A stretch of DNA of 64,000 nt from Pseudomonadales bacterium (GCA_024234675.1 JACKNU010000011.1:1-64000); one strand, 5' to 3'; positions 16,062 through 25,605 are shown, counted from the first letter of the stretch. Numbers and translations are program-made. Notes: generated by a model from the letters alone, not told the origin.

Positions 16062-19000
16062 ATGCCCAAGAGAACTGACATCCAAAGCATCCTGATCCTG
16101 GGCGCCGGCCCCATCGTCATCGGCCAGGCCTGTGAATTCGACTACTCCGGGGCGCAGGCCTGCAAGGCGCTGCGGGAAGAGGGGTACCGGGTGATCCTGG
16201 TGAACTCGAACCCGGCCACCATCATGACCGACCCGGCCATGGCCGACGCGACCTACATAGAGCCCATCGAGTGGCGCACGGTGGCGCGCATCATCGAGGC
16301 GGAAAAGCCCGATGCCCTGCTGCCCACCATGGGCGGCCAGACGGCGCTCAACTGCGCCCTGGACCTGGCCCGGGAGGGCGTGCTGGAGGCCCACGGCGTG
16401 GAGATGATCGGCGCCACCAAGGAAGCTATCGACAAGGCCGAGGACCGCCACCTGTTTGACCAGGCCATGCGCCGAATCGGTTTGGAGACGCCCCGCGCGG
16501 CGTTTGCCCACAGCCTCGAGGAAGCCTTCCAGGTGCTGGATTCGATCGGTTTCCCCTGCATCATCCGCCCGTCTTTCACCATGGGCGGCTCCGGTGGCGG
16601 CATCGCCTACAACCGCGATGAATTCGAGAAGATCTGCGTGCGCGGCCTGGACCTGTCGCCCACCAAGGAACTGCTGATAGACGAGTCGCTGATCGGCTGG
16701 AAAGAGTACGAAATGGAGGTGGTGCGGGACAAAAACGATAACTGCATCATCGTCTGCTCCATCGAGAACTTCGATGCCATGGGCGTGCACACCGGCGACT
16801 CCATCACCGTGGCCCCGGCCCAGACCCTGACCGACAAGGAATACCAGATCATGCGCAACGCCTCGCTGGCGGTGCTGCGGGAGATCGGTGTCGAGACCGG
16901 TGGCTCCAATGTTCAGTTCGGGCAGGACCCGAAAACCGGACGCATGGTGGTGATCGAGATGAACCCCAGGGTGTCGCGCTCCTCCGCCCTGGCCTCCAAG
17001 GCCACCGGCTTCCCTATTGCCAAGGTGGCGGCCAAGCTGGCGGTGGGGTATACCCTGGATGAACTGCTGAACGACATCACCGGCGGGGCCACCCCGGCTT
17101 CGTTCGAGCCCTCCATAGACTACGTGGTCACCAAGATACCGCGCTTCGCCTTTGAGAAATTCGCCACGGCGGATTCCCGCCTGACTACCCAGATGAAGTC
17201 GGTAGGCGAGGTCATGGCCATCGGCCGCACCTTCCAGGAATCGCTGCAGAAGGCCCTGCGCGGCCTGGAGGTGGGCTCGGCCGGTTTCGAGCCGCTGGTG
17301 GACGCCGCCAGCCCCGAGGCGGGCGAGTTGCTGATATCGGAGCTGTCCAACCCCAGGCCGGAGCGCATCTGGTACGTGGCGGACGCCTTCCGCGCGAGTA
17401 TGGAGCTGGATGATATTTACCGGTACTCCGGGATCGATCCCTGGTTCCTGGTGCAGATCAGGGACCTGGTGGAAACCGAGCAGGGCCTCGAGGGTGTGGC
17501 CCTGGCGGACATCGACCATCGCCGCATGTACACCCTCAAGCGCAAGGGCTTTTCCGACGAGCGCCTGGCGCTCCTGCTGGGGGTCTCGGAAGCCCAGGTG
17601 CGCGACCATCGCCACAGCCTCGGGATTCGCCCAGTGTACAAGCGCGTGGACACCTGCGCCGCCGAATTCGCCTCCGCCACCGCCTATATGTATTCCACCT
17701 ACGAGGAAGAGTGTGAGTCGGCACCCACCGATCGCGACAAGATCCTGGTGATCGGCGGCGGCCCCAACCGCATCGGCCAGGGTATCGAGTTCGATTACTG
17801 CTGCGTGCACGCGGCCCTGGCCATGCGCGAGGATGGCTACGAGGCCATCATGATCAACTGCAACCCGGAGACCGTCTCGACTGACTACGACACCTCCGAC
17901 CGGCTGTATTTCGAACCGGTCACCCTGGAGGATGTGCTGGAAATCGTCGCCCTGGAGAAACCCATGGGCGTCATCGTGCAGTTCGGCGGCCAGACCCCGC
18001 TGAAGCTGGCCAGGGCCCTGGAGGCCCAGGGTGTGCCCATCATCGGCACCAGCCCCGATGCCATCGACCGGGCCGAGGACCGGGAGCGCTTCCAGCAGAT
18101 GATCCGGAAGCTGGACCTGCTGCAGCCTGACAATACCACCGTGCGCAGCGTCGATGCGGCCATCGAGGCCGCCAGCACCATCGGCTATCCGCTGGTGGTG
18201 CGACCCTCCTATGTACTGGGTGGACGGGCCATGGAGATCGTCTATCGCGAGGAAGACCTGCTGCGCTACATGCGCGACGCCGTGAAAGTGTCGGCGGAAT
18301 CGCCGGTGCTGCTGGATCGTTTCCTGAGCGCCGCCATCGAGGTGGATATCGACGCCGTCAGCGATGGCGGGCAGGTGGTGATCGGCGCCATCATGCAGCA
18401 CATCGAGCAGGCCGGGGTCCACTCGGGCGACTCGGCCTGTTCACTGCCCCCCTACAGCCTGGACGAGAAAGTCCAGGACGAGATGCGCGAGCAGGTCCGG
18501 CAAATGGCCCTGGAACTGGGGGTGAAGGGCCTGATGAATGTGCAGCTGGCCTGGCAGGATGAGCAAATCTACGTCATCGAGGTGAATCCCAGGGCGTCGC
18601 GCACCGTGCCCTTCGTATCCAAGTGCATCGGTGTCTCCCTGGCCAAGGTGGCCGCCCGTTGCATGGTCGGCCAGACCCTGGAGGGGCAGGGCTTCACCCG
18701 CGAGGTGGTGCCCCCTTATTTCAGCGTGAAAGAGGCGGTACTGCCCTTCAACAAGTTCCCCGGGGTGGACCCCATTCTGGGCCCGGAAATGCGCTCCACC
18801 GGCGAGGTGATGGGCACCGGCGATACCTTTGCTGCCGCCTTTGCCAAAGCCCAGCTGGGTGCCGGCCAGGCGCCGCCCGAGACGGGTACTGCACTGCTTA
18901 GTGTGCGCGACGTGGACAAGCCCGGCATCGTGCGGTTGGCCCGCGACCTCGTTGAGCTGGGGTTTTCCCTGGCTGCCACCGCCGGTACCGCCGACGCCCT

Positions 19001-19283
19001 GGAACGGGCGGGGCTGACCGTGCGCCGGGTGAACAAGGTGCAGGAGGGGCGCCCCCATATCGTGGACATGATCAAGAACGATGAGGCCGATCTTATCGTC
19101 AACACCACCGAGGGCCGGCGGGCGATCGCCGATTCCGCGGCCATCAGGGCCACCGCGGAGGCGCACCGGGTGTTCTACACTACCACCCTGGCGGCCGCCG
19201 AGGCGGTGTGCATGGCACTCAAGCACGAGGGCGACCAGACCGTGCGGCGCCTGCAGGACCTGCACAGGAGTATCGTGGCATGA
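16062..19283 (+). CDS. carB: Carbamoyl-phosphate synthase large subunit
   Basis: A full-length 1073-residue synthase made of two homologous ATP-grasp halves. The first begins KRTDIQSILILGAGPIVIGQ and contains MGGSGGGIAYN; the second begins KILVIGGGPNRIGQGIEFDY near residue 556. The C-terminal MGS-like allosteric domain is present (TAGTADALERAGL near residue 969). It uses bicarbonate, ammonia from CarA and two ATP. Its TGA stop overlaps the greA ATG as ATGA. Confidence 0.98.
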   Translation: MPKRTDIQSILILGAGPIVIGQACEFDYSGAQACKALREEGYRVILVNSNPATIMTDPAMADATYIEPIEWRTVARIIEAEKPDALLPTMGGQTALNCALDLAREGVLEAHGVEMIGATKEAIDKAEDRHLFDQAMRRIGLETPRAAFAHSLEEAFQVLDSIGFPCIIRPSFTMGGSGGGIAYNRDEFEKICVRGLDLSPTKELLIDESLIGWKEYEMEVVRDKNDNCIIVCSIENFDAMGVHTGDSITVAPAQTLTDKEYQIMRNASLAVLREIGVETGGSNVQFGQDPKTGRMVVIEMNPRVSRSSALASKATGFPIAKVAAKLAVGYTLDELLNDITGGATPASFEPSIDYVVTKIPRFAFEKFATADSRLTTQMKSVGEVMAIGRTFQESLQKALRGLEVGSAGFEPLVDAASPEAGELLISELSNPRPERIWYVADAFRASMELDDIYRYSGIDPWFLVQIRDLVETEQGLEGVALADIDHRRMYTLKRKGFSDERLALLLGVSEAQVRDHRHSLGIRPVYKRVDTCAAEFASATAYMYSTYEEECESAPTDRDKILVIGGGPNRIGQGIEFDYCCVHAALAMREDGYEAIMINCNPETVSTDYDTSDRLYFEPVTLEDVLEIVALEKPMGVIVQFGGQTPLKLARALEAQGVPIIGTSPDAIDRAEDRERFQQMIRKLDLLQPDNTTVRSVDAAIEAASTIGYPLVVRPSYVLGGRAMEIVYREEDLLRYMRDAVKVSAESPVLLDRFLSAAIEVDIDAVSDGGQVVIGAIMQHIEQAGVHSGDSACSLPPYSLDEKVQDEMREQVRQMALELGVKGLMNVQLAWQDEQIYVIEVNPRASRTVPFVSKCIGVSLAKVAARCMVGQTLEGQGFTREVVPPYFSVKEAVLPFNKFPGVDPILGPEMRSTGEVMGTGDTFAAAFAKAQLGAGQAPPETGTALLSVRDVDKPGIVRLARDLVELGFSLAATAGTADALERAGLTVRRVNKVQEGRPHIVDMIKNDEADLIVNTTEGRRAIADSAAIRATAEAHRVFYTTTLAAAEAVCMALKHEGDQTVRRLQDLHRSIVA

Positions 19284-19756
19284 ATAAGTTTCCCATGACA
19301 GTATCGGGCGAGGCAGCCCTGCGGGAAGAGCTGGAGCGCCTCAAGAAGATCGAGCGGCCGCGTATTACCAAGGCCATCGCCGAGGCCCGCGAGCACGGCG
19401 ACCTCAAGGAGAATGCCGAGTACCACGCCGCCAGGGAGCAGCAGAGCTTCAACGAGGGGCGCATCATGGAAATCGAGGGCAAGCTGGGCAACGCCCAGGT
19501 GATCGATGTGACGACCATGCCCAAAACCGGCAAAGTGATCTTCGGGACCACCATCGACCTGCTCAACCTGGAAACCGATGCCACCGTTACCTACCGCATC
19601 GTGGGCGAGGACGAGGCCGACGTGAAGCAGAACCTCATTTCGATCGGGTCGCCCATTGCCAGGGCCCTGATCGGCAAGGAGGAAGGGGATGTGGTGATCG
19701 TCAGGGCCCCCGGCGGGGATATCGAGTATGAGATCGACAAGGTTCGCTATATCTGA
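19280..19756 (+). CDS. greA: Transcription elongation factor GreA
   Basis: A 158-residue GreA, the exact length of the E. coli protein. The N-terminal coiled coil includes GEAALREELERLKKIERPRI and the conserved acidic tip region EAREHGDLKENAEYHAA; the C-terminal globular domain follows. It rescues backtracked RNA polymerase by stimulating transcript cleavage. The ATG at 19280 is used because it overlaps the carB stop and is preceded by AGGAG. Linkage to carAB is common in gammaproteobacteria. Confidence 0.97.
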   Translation: MNKFPMTVSGEAALREELERLKKIERPRITKAIAEAREHGDLKENAEYHAAREQQSFNEGRIMEIEGKLGNAQVIDVTTMPKTGKVIFGTTIDLLNLETDATVTYRIVGEDEADVKQNLISIGSPIARALIGKEEGDVVIVRAPGGDIEYEIDKVRYI

Positions 19757-19815
19757 CGCGCAGGCTCCCCGGTCCGTGCGGTTTTTGCGAGCAGCTTTTT
19801 AGCGGGTTCACTCTA

Positions 19816-19830
19816 TGAAAATAATTCTCA
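19816..19830. promoter_or_regulatory. Fur box upstream of feoA
   Basis: TGAAAATAATTCTCA matches the 7-1-7 Fur motif TGATAATNATTATCA at all but two specified positions and lies 67 bases before feoA. A -10-like TATTAT follows at 19838-19843. Iron-replete Fur should repress the ferrous transport genes. Confidence 0.85.
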
Positions 19831-19897
19831 TTTAGGCTATTATTGCTGCCACCTGGGGCCCTGGCCCCTCCGTTGCACCAATGGTAAGCAAATCGCG

Positions 19898-20146
19898 ATG
19901 AATCTGACCCTGTGGTCGCTCAAGGCCGGCCAGCGCTGTGAAATACTGGGCTTCGACCAGGTACTGGCGGACAATTACCGAACGCGGATGATGGAGTTTG
20001 GTTTCCATCCCGGCGAGACGGTGTCCTGTGTCCAGTCCCTGGCCTTCGGGGCGCCCAAGGTATACCGGGTGAGCAATACCATTTTCTCGCTGGATGAAGA
20101 GGTCGCCAGTCACCTCCAGGTCAGGCTGCTGGGTGACAATGAGTAA
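19898..20146 (+). CDS. feoA: Ferrous iron transport protein A
   Basis: An 82-residue FeoA with the SH3-like fold: MNLTLWSLKAGQRCEI, then MMEFGFHPGETVSCVQSLAFGAP. It is a small cytoplasmic protein needed for FeoB activity. It lies just after the Fur box and its last eight bases overlap the feoB start. Confidence 0.92.
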   Translation: MNLTLWSLKAGQRCEILGFDQVLADNYRTRMMEFGFHPGETVSCVQSLAFGAPKVYRVSNTIFSLDEEVASHLQVRLLGDNE

Positions 20147-21977
20147 AGTCATCCTGATCGGCAGCCCCAACTCGGGCAAGAGCCTGCTGTTCAATAAGCT
20201 CACCGGGCTGCACCACAAGGTGGCGAACTTTCCCGGTATCACGGTGGACGTGGGTATCGGCCGTATGCGGGCCATGACCGACGTGGAGCTGGTCGACTTT
20301 CCCGGCACCTATTCCCTGCAGGCGATTTCCGCTGAGGAGCGGGTGGCGGTGGATCAATTCGAGCGCGCCCTGGATGACCCGGAGGTGGCGCACGTATTGT
20401 GCGTGATAGACGCGACGCGCCTGGAGAAGAGCCTCTACTTCACCCTGCAGGTCATCCGCGACTGCGAGCGCCACGGCAAGCCGGTGACCGTGCTGGCCAA
20501 TATGATCGATGTGCTGGACAACCACAAACTGGCGCTGGATGTGGCGGGACTGGCGGCGGAACTGGAGACCCCGGTATTGCCGGTGTCGGCGCGCAGCGGC
20601 AAGGGCCTGGATGCGGTGGTCAGCCAGTTGCGCGCCAGCGCCGGCGGTGCTACCCGCGTGCCCCGGTCTCGCCTGGTGGATTCGCCGGACGTGCTGCTGC
20701 GTGGCACGGCCCACCAGCTGGCTCGGCGATTCGGCCCCAAGGGCGACATCCTGATCCGCTCTCAGACGCGCCTGGACAGTTTCTTTCTCAGTTCCCTGAC
20801 CGGGGGACTGGCGTTTTTCGCCATCATGTACCTGCTGTTCCAGTCGATTTTCACCTGGTCTGCCCCCGCCATGGACGCGGTGGAAGGCGCCCTGGCGGCC
20901 ATGGCCGACCTGGTGGTGCCGCTGTTCGGCAGCCAGCTGGCCCGGGATTTCACCTCGGACGCGCTGTTTGGCGGCATCGGCGCCTTCCTGGTGTTCGTGC
21001 CCCAGATCTTCGTGCTCACCTTCGTGATCGGCCTGCTGGAGGACTCGGGATACCTGGCCCGGGCGGCGCTCATCTGCCACAAGCCCCTGCGCCTGTTCGG
21101 CCTCACCGGCAAGAGCTTCATTCCCATGCTGTCGGGGGTGGCCTGCGCCATTCCGGGTATCTATGCCGCCCGCGCCATCGATTCGCCCCGCAAGCGCCTG
21201 CTGACCTACATGGCCATTCCGCTGATGCCCTGCTCGGCGCGCCTGCCGGTTTACACGCTGCTGATCGCCGCCTTCATCCCCGCGGACACGGCCCTGGGCG
21301 GGCTGGTCGGCTGGCAGGGGCTGGCCATGTTCTGTATCTACTTCTTCGGCATGTTCTGCGGCCTGCTGGTCACCGGCGTGGTATCGCGCAGCAGCGAGGA
21401 TCACTATACCGACCTGCCCTTCGTGCTGGAGTTGCCTCCCTACCGGGTGCCCGGCCTGCCACCCCTGTTGCGCAACGCCTGGAACCGCTCCAAGCACTTC
21501 GTCACCAAGGCGGGCAAGATCATATTTGCGGTTACCCTGGTGATCTGGGTGCTGGGTTATTTTCCCAATTACGGCACCGACCTGGGAGCTTCCTGGCTGG
21601 GCACCCTGGGGCATATAGTGGAGCCGGTGTTCGCCCCGCTGGGCCTGGACTGGCGCTACGCGGTGGCCATTTTGACATCCTTCCTGGCGCGGGAGGTATT
21701 CGTGGGCACCCTGGGGACCATCTTCGGCATCGAGTCGGCGGATGAAAACATGACCCCGCTGGTGCAACAGATCCAGGCCAGCGACCTGAGCATAGGCTCG
21801 GGGTTGGCGCTGCTGGTGTTTTTCGCCATCGCCCTGCAGTGCGTCTCTACCCTGGCCATCCTGAGCAAGGAGAGCGCCTCGCGGTCCCTGGCGCTGAAGA
21901 TGTTTGTCGCCTACCTGTTGCTGGCCTACGCCGCGGCCCTGGCCATTTTCCACATCGCCGGCCTGTTCGGCGGCTGA
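20139..21977 (+). CDS. feoB: Ferrous iron transporter B (short form)
   Basis: A 612-residue inner-membrane Fe(II) transporter. The N-terminal G domain has G1 GSPNSGKS (residues 8-15), G3 DFPGTYSL and G4 NMID; after a helical spacer come about ten membrane segments with two Gate repeats. The ATG at 20139 lies inside the end of feoA, giving MSKVILIGSPNSGKS; the longer start at 20094 is inside feoA. It is shorter than the 773-residue E. coli protein, and no feoC follows. Confidence 0.94.
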   Translation: MSKVILIGSPNSGKSLLFNKLTGLHHKVANFPGITVDVGIGRMRAMTDVELVDFPGTYSLQAISAEERVAVDQFERALDDPEVAHVLCVIDATRLEKSLYFTLQVIRDCERHGKPVTVLANMIDVLDNHKLALDVAGLAAELETPVLPVSARSGKGLDAVVSQLRASAGGATRVPRSRLVDSPDVLLRGTAHQLARRFGPKGDILIRSQTRLDSFFLSSLTGGLAFFAIMYLLFQSIFTWSAPAMDAVEGALAAMADLVVPLFGSQLARDFTSDALFGGIGAFLVFVPQIFVLTFVIGLLEDSGYLARAALICHKPLRLFGLTGKSFIPMLSGVACAIPGIYAARAIDSPRKRLLTYMAIPLMPCSARLPVYTLLIAAFIPADTALGGLVGWQGLAMFCIYFFGMFCGLLVTGVVSRSSEDHYTDLPFVLELPPYRVPGLPPLLRNAWNRSKHFVTKAGKIIFAVTLVIWVLGYFPNYGTDLGASWLGTLGHIVEPVFAPLGLDWRYAVAILTSFLAREVFVGTLGTIFGIESADENMTPLVQQIQASDLSIGSGLALLVFFAIALQCVSTLAILSKESASRSLALKMFVAYLLLAYAAALAIFHIAGLFGG

Positions 21978-21983
21978 TACGCC

Positions 21984-22328
21984 CTATTCGGAGCGCTCGT
22001 GCTGGAACAGGCGCAGCTCCGCCAGCACCAGCCGGGCCACCAGCTCCACCATGAGCGCATGGTTCTCCCGGCGGATACCCTCGAGACCCGCGTTGATCTG
22101 GCGGTACAGCTGGTCGCGTTCGGCGGGCGAGACCGAGGCTGGCAACTCGACGCTGAAGTCGTACTGCTCGGACTTGCTGAGTTTGGTGTAGGTGCCGGTG
22201 AGCTGGCTCACCGCGAATTCGATCAGTCGCTCGTCCGCCCCGCGGGCGGTGAGCAGGGCGCGCAGCTCGCGTTCCAGGAAGGCCAGGCCCTGGGCCTGCC
22301 GGGAAGGGAATTCGAGAATGTCTGCCAC
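21984..22328 (-). CDS. Small conserved-looking protein of unknown function
   Basis: A 114-residue soluble protein that I do not recognise. It starts ADILEFPSRQAQGLAFLERELRALL and is predicted to be mostly helical, rich in Glu, Arg and Leu, with no signal peptide, membrane segment or cysteine. The GTG start at 22328 follows GGGGTGG. The gene is convergent with feoB, six bases between stops, and lies upstream of nothing on its own strand within 1 kb. Coding is supported by the start context and by the tight packing against feoB. Confidence 0.65.
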   Translation of the reverse strand: MADILEFPSRQAQGLAFLERELRALLTARGADERLIEFAVSQLTGTYTKLSKSEQYDFSVELPASVSPAERDQLYRQINAGLEGIRRENHALMVELVARLVLAELRLFQHERSE

Positions 22329-22393
22329 TGGCCACCCCGCTGTGTGTACCCGGGCAGTGTAACGGAGGGTTGCAACAGGGGGAAAGCGCCCAG

Positions 22394-22705
22394 CTACTGG
22401 CTGCGAATGAGGTTGGACAGGCGCGGGTCGGGCCGGGCCGCGCGGCGCAACAGCAGCACGACATTGCCGACGGCCTGCACCAGCCGGGCGCCGGTGCGCT
22501 CACAGATCTCGGCGGCAATGGCGCTGCGCGCCTCCCGCGACCCCACGGCCAGCTTGACCTTGATCAGTTCGTGGTCGCCCAGGGCCCGCTCCAGCTCCGC
22601 CAGCACGTTCTCGGTGAGGCCGTTACCGGCCACCGTCACCACCGGCTTGAGCTTGTGGCCTATGGCCCGCAGCTGGCGGCTGTCCTGATTCGCGTTCTTG
22701 CTCAT
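22394..22705 (-). CDS. yhbY: CRM-domain ribosome assembly RNA-binding protein
   Basis: A 103-residue YhbY-type protein with a single CRM domain. Visible features are LRAIGHKLKPVVTVAGNGLTENV, the loop GSREARSAIA, and VQAVGNVVLLLRRA. It associates with pre-50S particles. The start at 22705 (MSKNANQD) is the family start; the longer reading frame upstream overlaps the divergent rlmE. The yhbY/rlmE divergent pair ahead of ftsH is the classic gammaproteobacterial order. Confidence 0.92.
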   Translation of the reverse strand: MSKNANQDSRQLRAIGHKLKPVVTVAGNGLTENVLAELERALGDHELIKVKLAVGSREARSAIAAEICERTGARLVQAVGNVVLLLRRAARPDPRLSNLIRSQ

Positions 22706-22801
22706 AATCAATCCAAGGTACAATGGCGCCAAGGGCGCACTGCTGTGGTGCGCCGCGACGGGGGCGGGCATTCTACACAAGTGGCCCCGGATACGGAACT
22801 G

Positions 22802-23428
22802 ATGGCGAAGAAACGCTCTTCCAGCAAGGCCTGGTTGAAAGAACACCGGGACGATCCCTACGTGCAGCAGGCCCAGCGCGAGGGCTACCGTTCCCGCGCC
22901 TGCTACAAGCTGCTGGAGCTGCAGGAGCGCGACAGGCTGATACGCCCCGGCATGACCGTGCTGGACCTGGGCAGCGCCCCGGGCGGCTGGTCCCAGGTGG
23001 CCGTGGCGCTGGTGGGCCACTCCGGGCGGGTGATCGCCTCGGATATCCTGCCCATGGACACTATCGCCGGGGTGGAGTTCATCCAGGGGGATTTCACCGA
23101 GGAGGAGGTGTTCGGGCAGTTGCTGGCGGCGCTGGCGGGGACGCCGGTGGATCTGGTCATATCGGACATGGCCCCCAATATGAGTGGCATGAACGCCGTG
23201 GACCAGCCGCGGTCTATATACCTGGTGGAGTTGGCGCTGGACATGGCGCGGCAGGTGCTGACCCCCGGGGGCGCCTTTGTCAGCAAGGTGTTCCAGGGGG
23301 AGGGTTTCGACGAGTTGTATCGCGAGGCGCGCGAGTCATTCGACCGGGTTCTGACCAGGAAACCAAAGGCGTCCCGGCCGCGATCCCGGGAAGTCTACGT
23401 GGTCGCCAGGGGCTTCCGGGGCGGATGA
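22802..23428 (+). CDS. rlmE: 23S rRNA 2'-O-ribose methyltransferase RlmE (FtsJ/RrmJ)
   Basis: A 208-residue SAM-dependent methyltransferase that modifies U2552 of 23S rRNA. SAM motif I is DLGSAPGGWSQVA; the catalytic K-D-K-E set appears as the Lys in RSRACYKLLE, the Asp in SDMAPNMSG, the Lys in SKVFQGEGF and the Glu in REVYVVARG. The ATG at 22802 gives MAKKRSSSKAWLKEH, the expected N-terminus. It lies 237 bases ahead of ftsH. Confidence 0.96.
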   Translation: MAKKRSSSKAWLKEHRDDPYVQQAQREGYRSRACYKLLELQERDRLIRPGMTVLDLGSAPGGWSQVAVALVGHSGRVIASDILPMDTIAGVEFIQGDFTEEEVFGQLLAALAGTPVDLVISDMAPNMSGMNAVDQPRSIYLVELALDMARQVLTPGGAFVSKVFQGEGFDELYREARESFDRVLTRKPKASRPRSREVYVVARGFRGG

Positions 23429-23439
23429 TCGGCGGCCAC

Positions 23440-23467
23440 CTTGAAACATGGAGGCCTCGCCCCAAGT
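23440..23467 (+). promoter_or_regulatory. Heat-shock (sigma-32) promoter candidate for ftsH
   Basis: CTTGAAA (23440-23446) is followed after 13 bases by CCCCAAGT (23460-23467). The sigma-32 consensus is CTTGAAA, N11-16, CCCCATNT. It lies in the rlmE-ftsH gap, about 200 bases before ftsH, and ftsH is a known heat-shock gene. Confidence 0.65.
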
Positions 23468-23665
23468 GTAGTACATTGGGCCGTTTCCGGTTTGCCCGCG
23501 TACAATTGAGGGGGGCGTCTGTGGACGAGGCTACCCTGCCGCTGAAATGCGGGAAAATTCGACTATCATTAACGGAGAGAGGCTGTCACATCTTTCCCGG
23601 CACGCCCCCTGGTTGGGCGAGGCCGAAGGGGAAACCTGTCAGGAATCCTTGGTGAGGTAACAGTA

Positions 23666-25591
23666 TTGAACGATATGGTTAAAAATTTGCTGCTCTGGCT
23701 GGTGATCGCTGCGGTTCTGCTGTCGGTCTTCAACAACTTCAATATGCAGAGCCAGACCGAGCAGGTGGGATATTCCGAGCTCATTCAGGAGATTCAGTCC
23801 GAGCAGGTGAAGAAAGTCGTGGTGGACGGCCTTACCATTTCCGGTGAGCGTTACGACGGCACCCGCTTTGAGACCATCCGCCCCATGGTCGAGGATCCCA
23901 AGCTGATCGACGATCTGCTGGAACACAACGTCGAAGTGGTGGGCCGCAAGCCGGAACAGCAGAGTGTCTGGACCCAGTTGCTGGTGGCCAGCTTCCCCAT
24001 CCTGATTATCATCGCCGTATTCATGTTCTTCATGCGCCAGATGCAGGGTGGCGGCGGTGGTCGCGGCGGCCCCATGAGCTTTGGCAAGAGCAAGGCGCGG
24101 CTGCTGGGTGAAGACCAGATCACCACCACCTTCGCCGATGTGGCGGGGGTGGACGAGGCCAAGGAGGACGTCAAGGAGCTGGTCGAGTTCCTGCGCGATC
24201 CCAGCCGCTTCCAGAAACTGGGCGGGCGCATACCGCGCGGCGTGCTGATGGTGGGCCAGCCCGGTACCGGCAAGACGCTGCTGGCGAAAGCTATCGCCGG
24301 AGAGGCCAAGGTGCCGTTTTTCTCCATCTCCGGTTCGGATTTCGTGGAGATGTTCGTCGGTGTCGGCGCCTCGCGGGTGCGGGACATGTTCGAGCAGGCC
24401 AAGAAGCAGGCCCCCTGTATCATCTTCATCGACGAGATCGACGCGGTGGGACGCCACCGGGGTGCCGGCCTGGGCGGCGGGCACGACGAACGCGAACAGA
24501 CACTGAACCAGTTGCTGGTGGAAATGGATGGCTTCGAGGTGAATGACGGCGTCATCGTCATCGCCGCCACCAACCGCCCCGACGTGCTGGACCCCGCCCT
24601 GTTGCGCCCCGGCCGCTTTGACCGCCAGGTGGTCGTCGGCCTGCCCGATATCCGCGGCCGCGAACAGATTCTCAAGGTGCACATGCGCAAGGTCCCCCTG
24701 GCCGAGGATGTCGAGGCCTCCAAGATCGCCCGCGGCACGCCCGGGTTCTCCGGCGCCGACCTGGCCAACCTGGTGAACGAGGCCGCCCTGTTTGCGGCGC
24801 GCGCCAATGTCCGCACCGTGGGTATGGTTCAGTTTGAGCTCGCCAAGGACAAGATCATGATGGGCGCCGAGCGCAAATCCATGGTCATGTCCGAAGACGA
24901 GAAGCGCAACACGGCCTACCACGAGGCGGGGCACGCCATCGTCGGCAGGCTGATGCCGGAGCACGACCCGGTTTACAAGGTGAGCATCATTCCCCGCGGC
25001 CGCGCCCTGGGTGTCACCATGTTCCTGCCCGAAGAGGACCGCTACAGCCACAGCCGCCGCTTCATCATCAGCCAGATCTGCAGCCTGTTCGGTGGCCGCA
25101 TCGCCGAGGAGATGACCCTGGGCAAGGACGGTGTCACGACCGGTGCCTCCAACGATATCCAGCGGGCCACGGGCATCGCCCGCAAGATGGTTACCCAGTG
25201 GGGCCTGTCCGAAAAGATGGGACCGCTGATGTACGACGAGGTGGAGGAAGAGGTGTTCCTGGGGCGCAGCGCCGGGCAGACCCATAAATCCCTGTCGGGT
25301 GAAACCGCCAAGATGATAGACGAGGAAGTGCGCAGCATTATCGACGAGTGTTACGCCACTGCCCGCACCCTGCTGGAGGAAAACGTCGACAAGCTGCACG
25401 CCATGGCGCGCGCGCTGATGTTGTACGAAACCATCGATTCCGGCCAGATCGACGACATCATGGCCGGGCGCGAGCCCCGCGAGCCGGCCGGCTGGAACGA
25501 CGATGTCGACAACAGCAGCCCCGGCGCGGGTGCCACCAGCGCGCAGCCCAAGCCGGACCGACCCATAGGTGGCCCCGCCAGCGAGCACTGA
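23666..25591 (+). CDS. ftsH: ATP-dependent zinc metalloprotease FtsH
   Basis: A 641-residue membrane AAA+ protease that degrades misassembled membrane proteins and short-lived regulators. Transmembrane helices lie at about 5-22 and 108-126 around a periplasmic domain. Walker A is GQPGTGKT near 197, Walker B IIFIDEIDAVG, and the zinc site HEAGH is at 419-423. The TTG at 23666 (MNDMVKNLLLW) is eight bases from GAGG; the ATG at 23675 is the alternative but is 17 bases away. The C-terminal tail is rich in Pro, Asp and Gly. Confidence 0.97.
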   Translation: MNDMVKNLLLWLVIAAVLLSVFNNFNMQSQTEQVGYSELIQEIQSEQVKKVVVDGLTISGERYDGTRFETIRPMVEDPKLIDDLLEHNVEVVGRKPEQQSVWTQLLVASFPILIIIAVFMFFMRQMQGGGGGRGGPMSFGKSKARLLGEDQITTTFADVAGVDEAKEDVKELVEFLRDPSRFQKLGGRIPRGVLMVGQPGTGKTLLAKAIAGEAKVPFFSISGSDFVEMFVGVGASRVRDMFEQAKKQAPCIIFIDEIDAVGRHRGAGLGGGHDEREQTLNQLLVEMDGFEVNDGVIVIAATNRPDVLDPALLRPGRFDRQVVVGLPDIRGREQILKVHMRKVPLAEDVEASKIARGTPGFSGADLANLVNEAALFAARANVRTVGMVQFELAKDKIMMGAERKSMVMSEDEKRNTAYHEAGHAIVGRLMPEHDPVYKVSIIPRGRALGVTMFLPEEDRYSHSRRFIISQICSLFGGRIAEEMTLGKDGVTTGASNDIQRATGIARKMVTQWGLSEKMGPLMYDEVEEEVFLGRSAGQTHKSLSGETAKMIDEEVRSIIDECYATARTLLEENVDKLHAMARALMLYETIDSGQIDDIMAGREPREPAGWNDDVDNSSPGAGATSAQPKPDRPIGGPASEH

Positions 25592-25605
25592 CGCGGGCCG
25601 CGTCG

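Noticed and set aside
16056..18422. 788-codon minus-strand ORF opposite carB
   Set aside because: Shadow of carB, which is full length and unmistakable on the plus strand.
20121..21953. 610-codon minus-strand ORF opposite feoB
   Set aside because: Shadow of feoB; composition rich in Gln, His and Gly with no domain.
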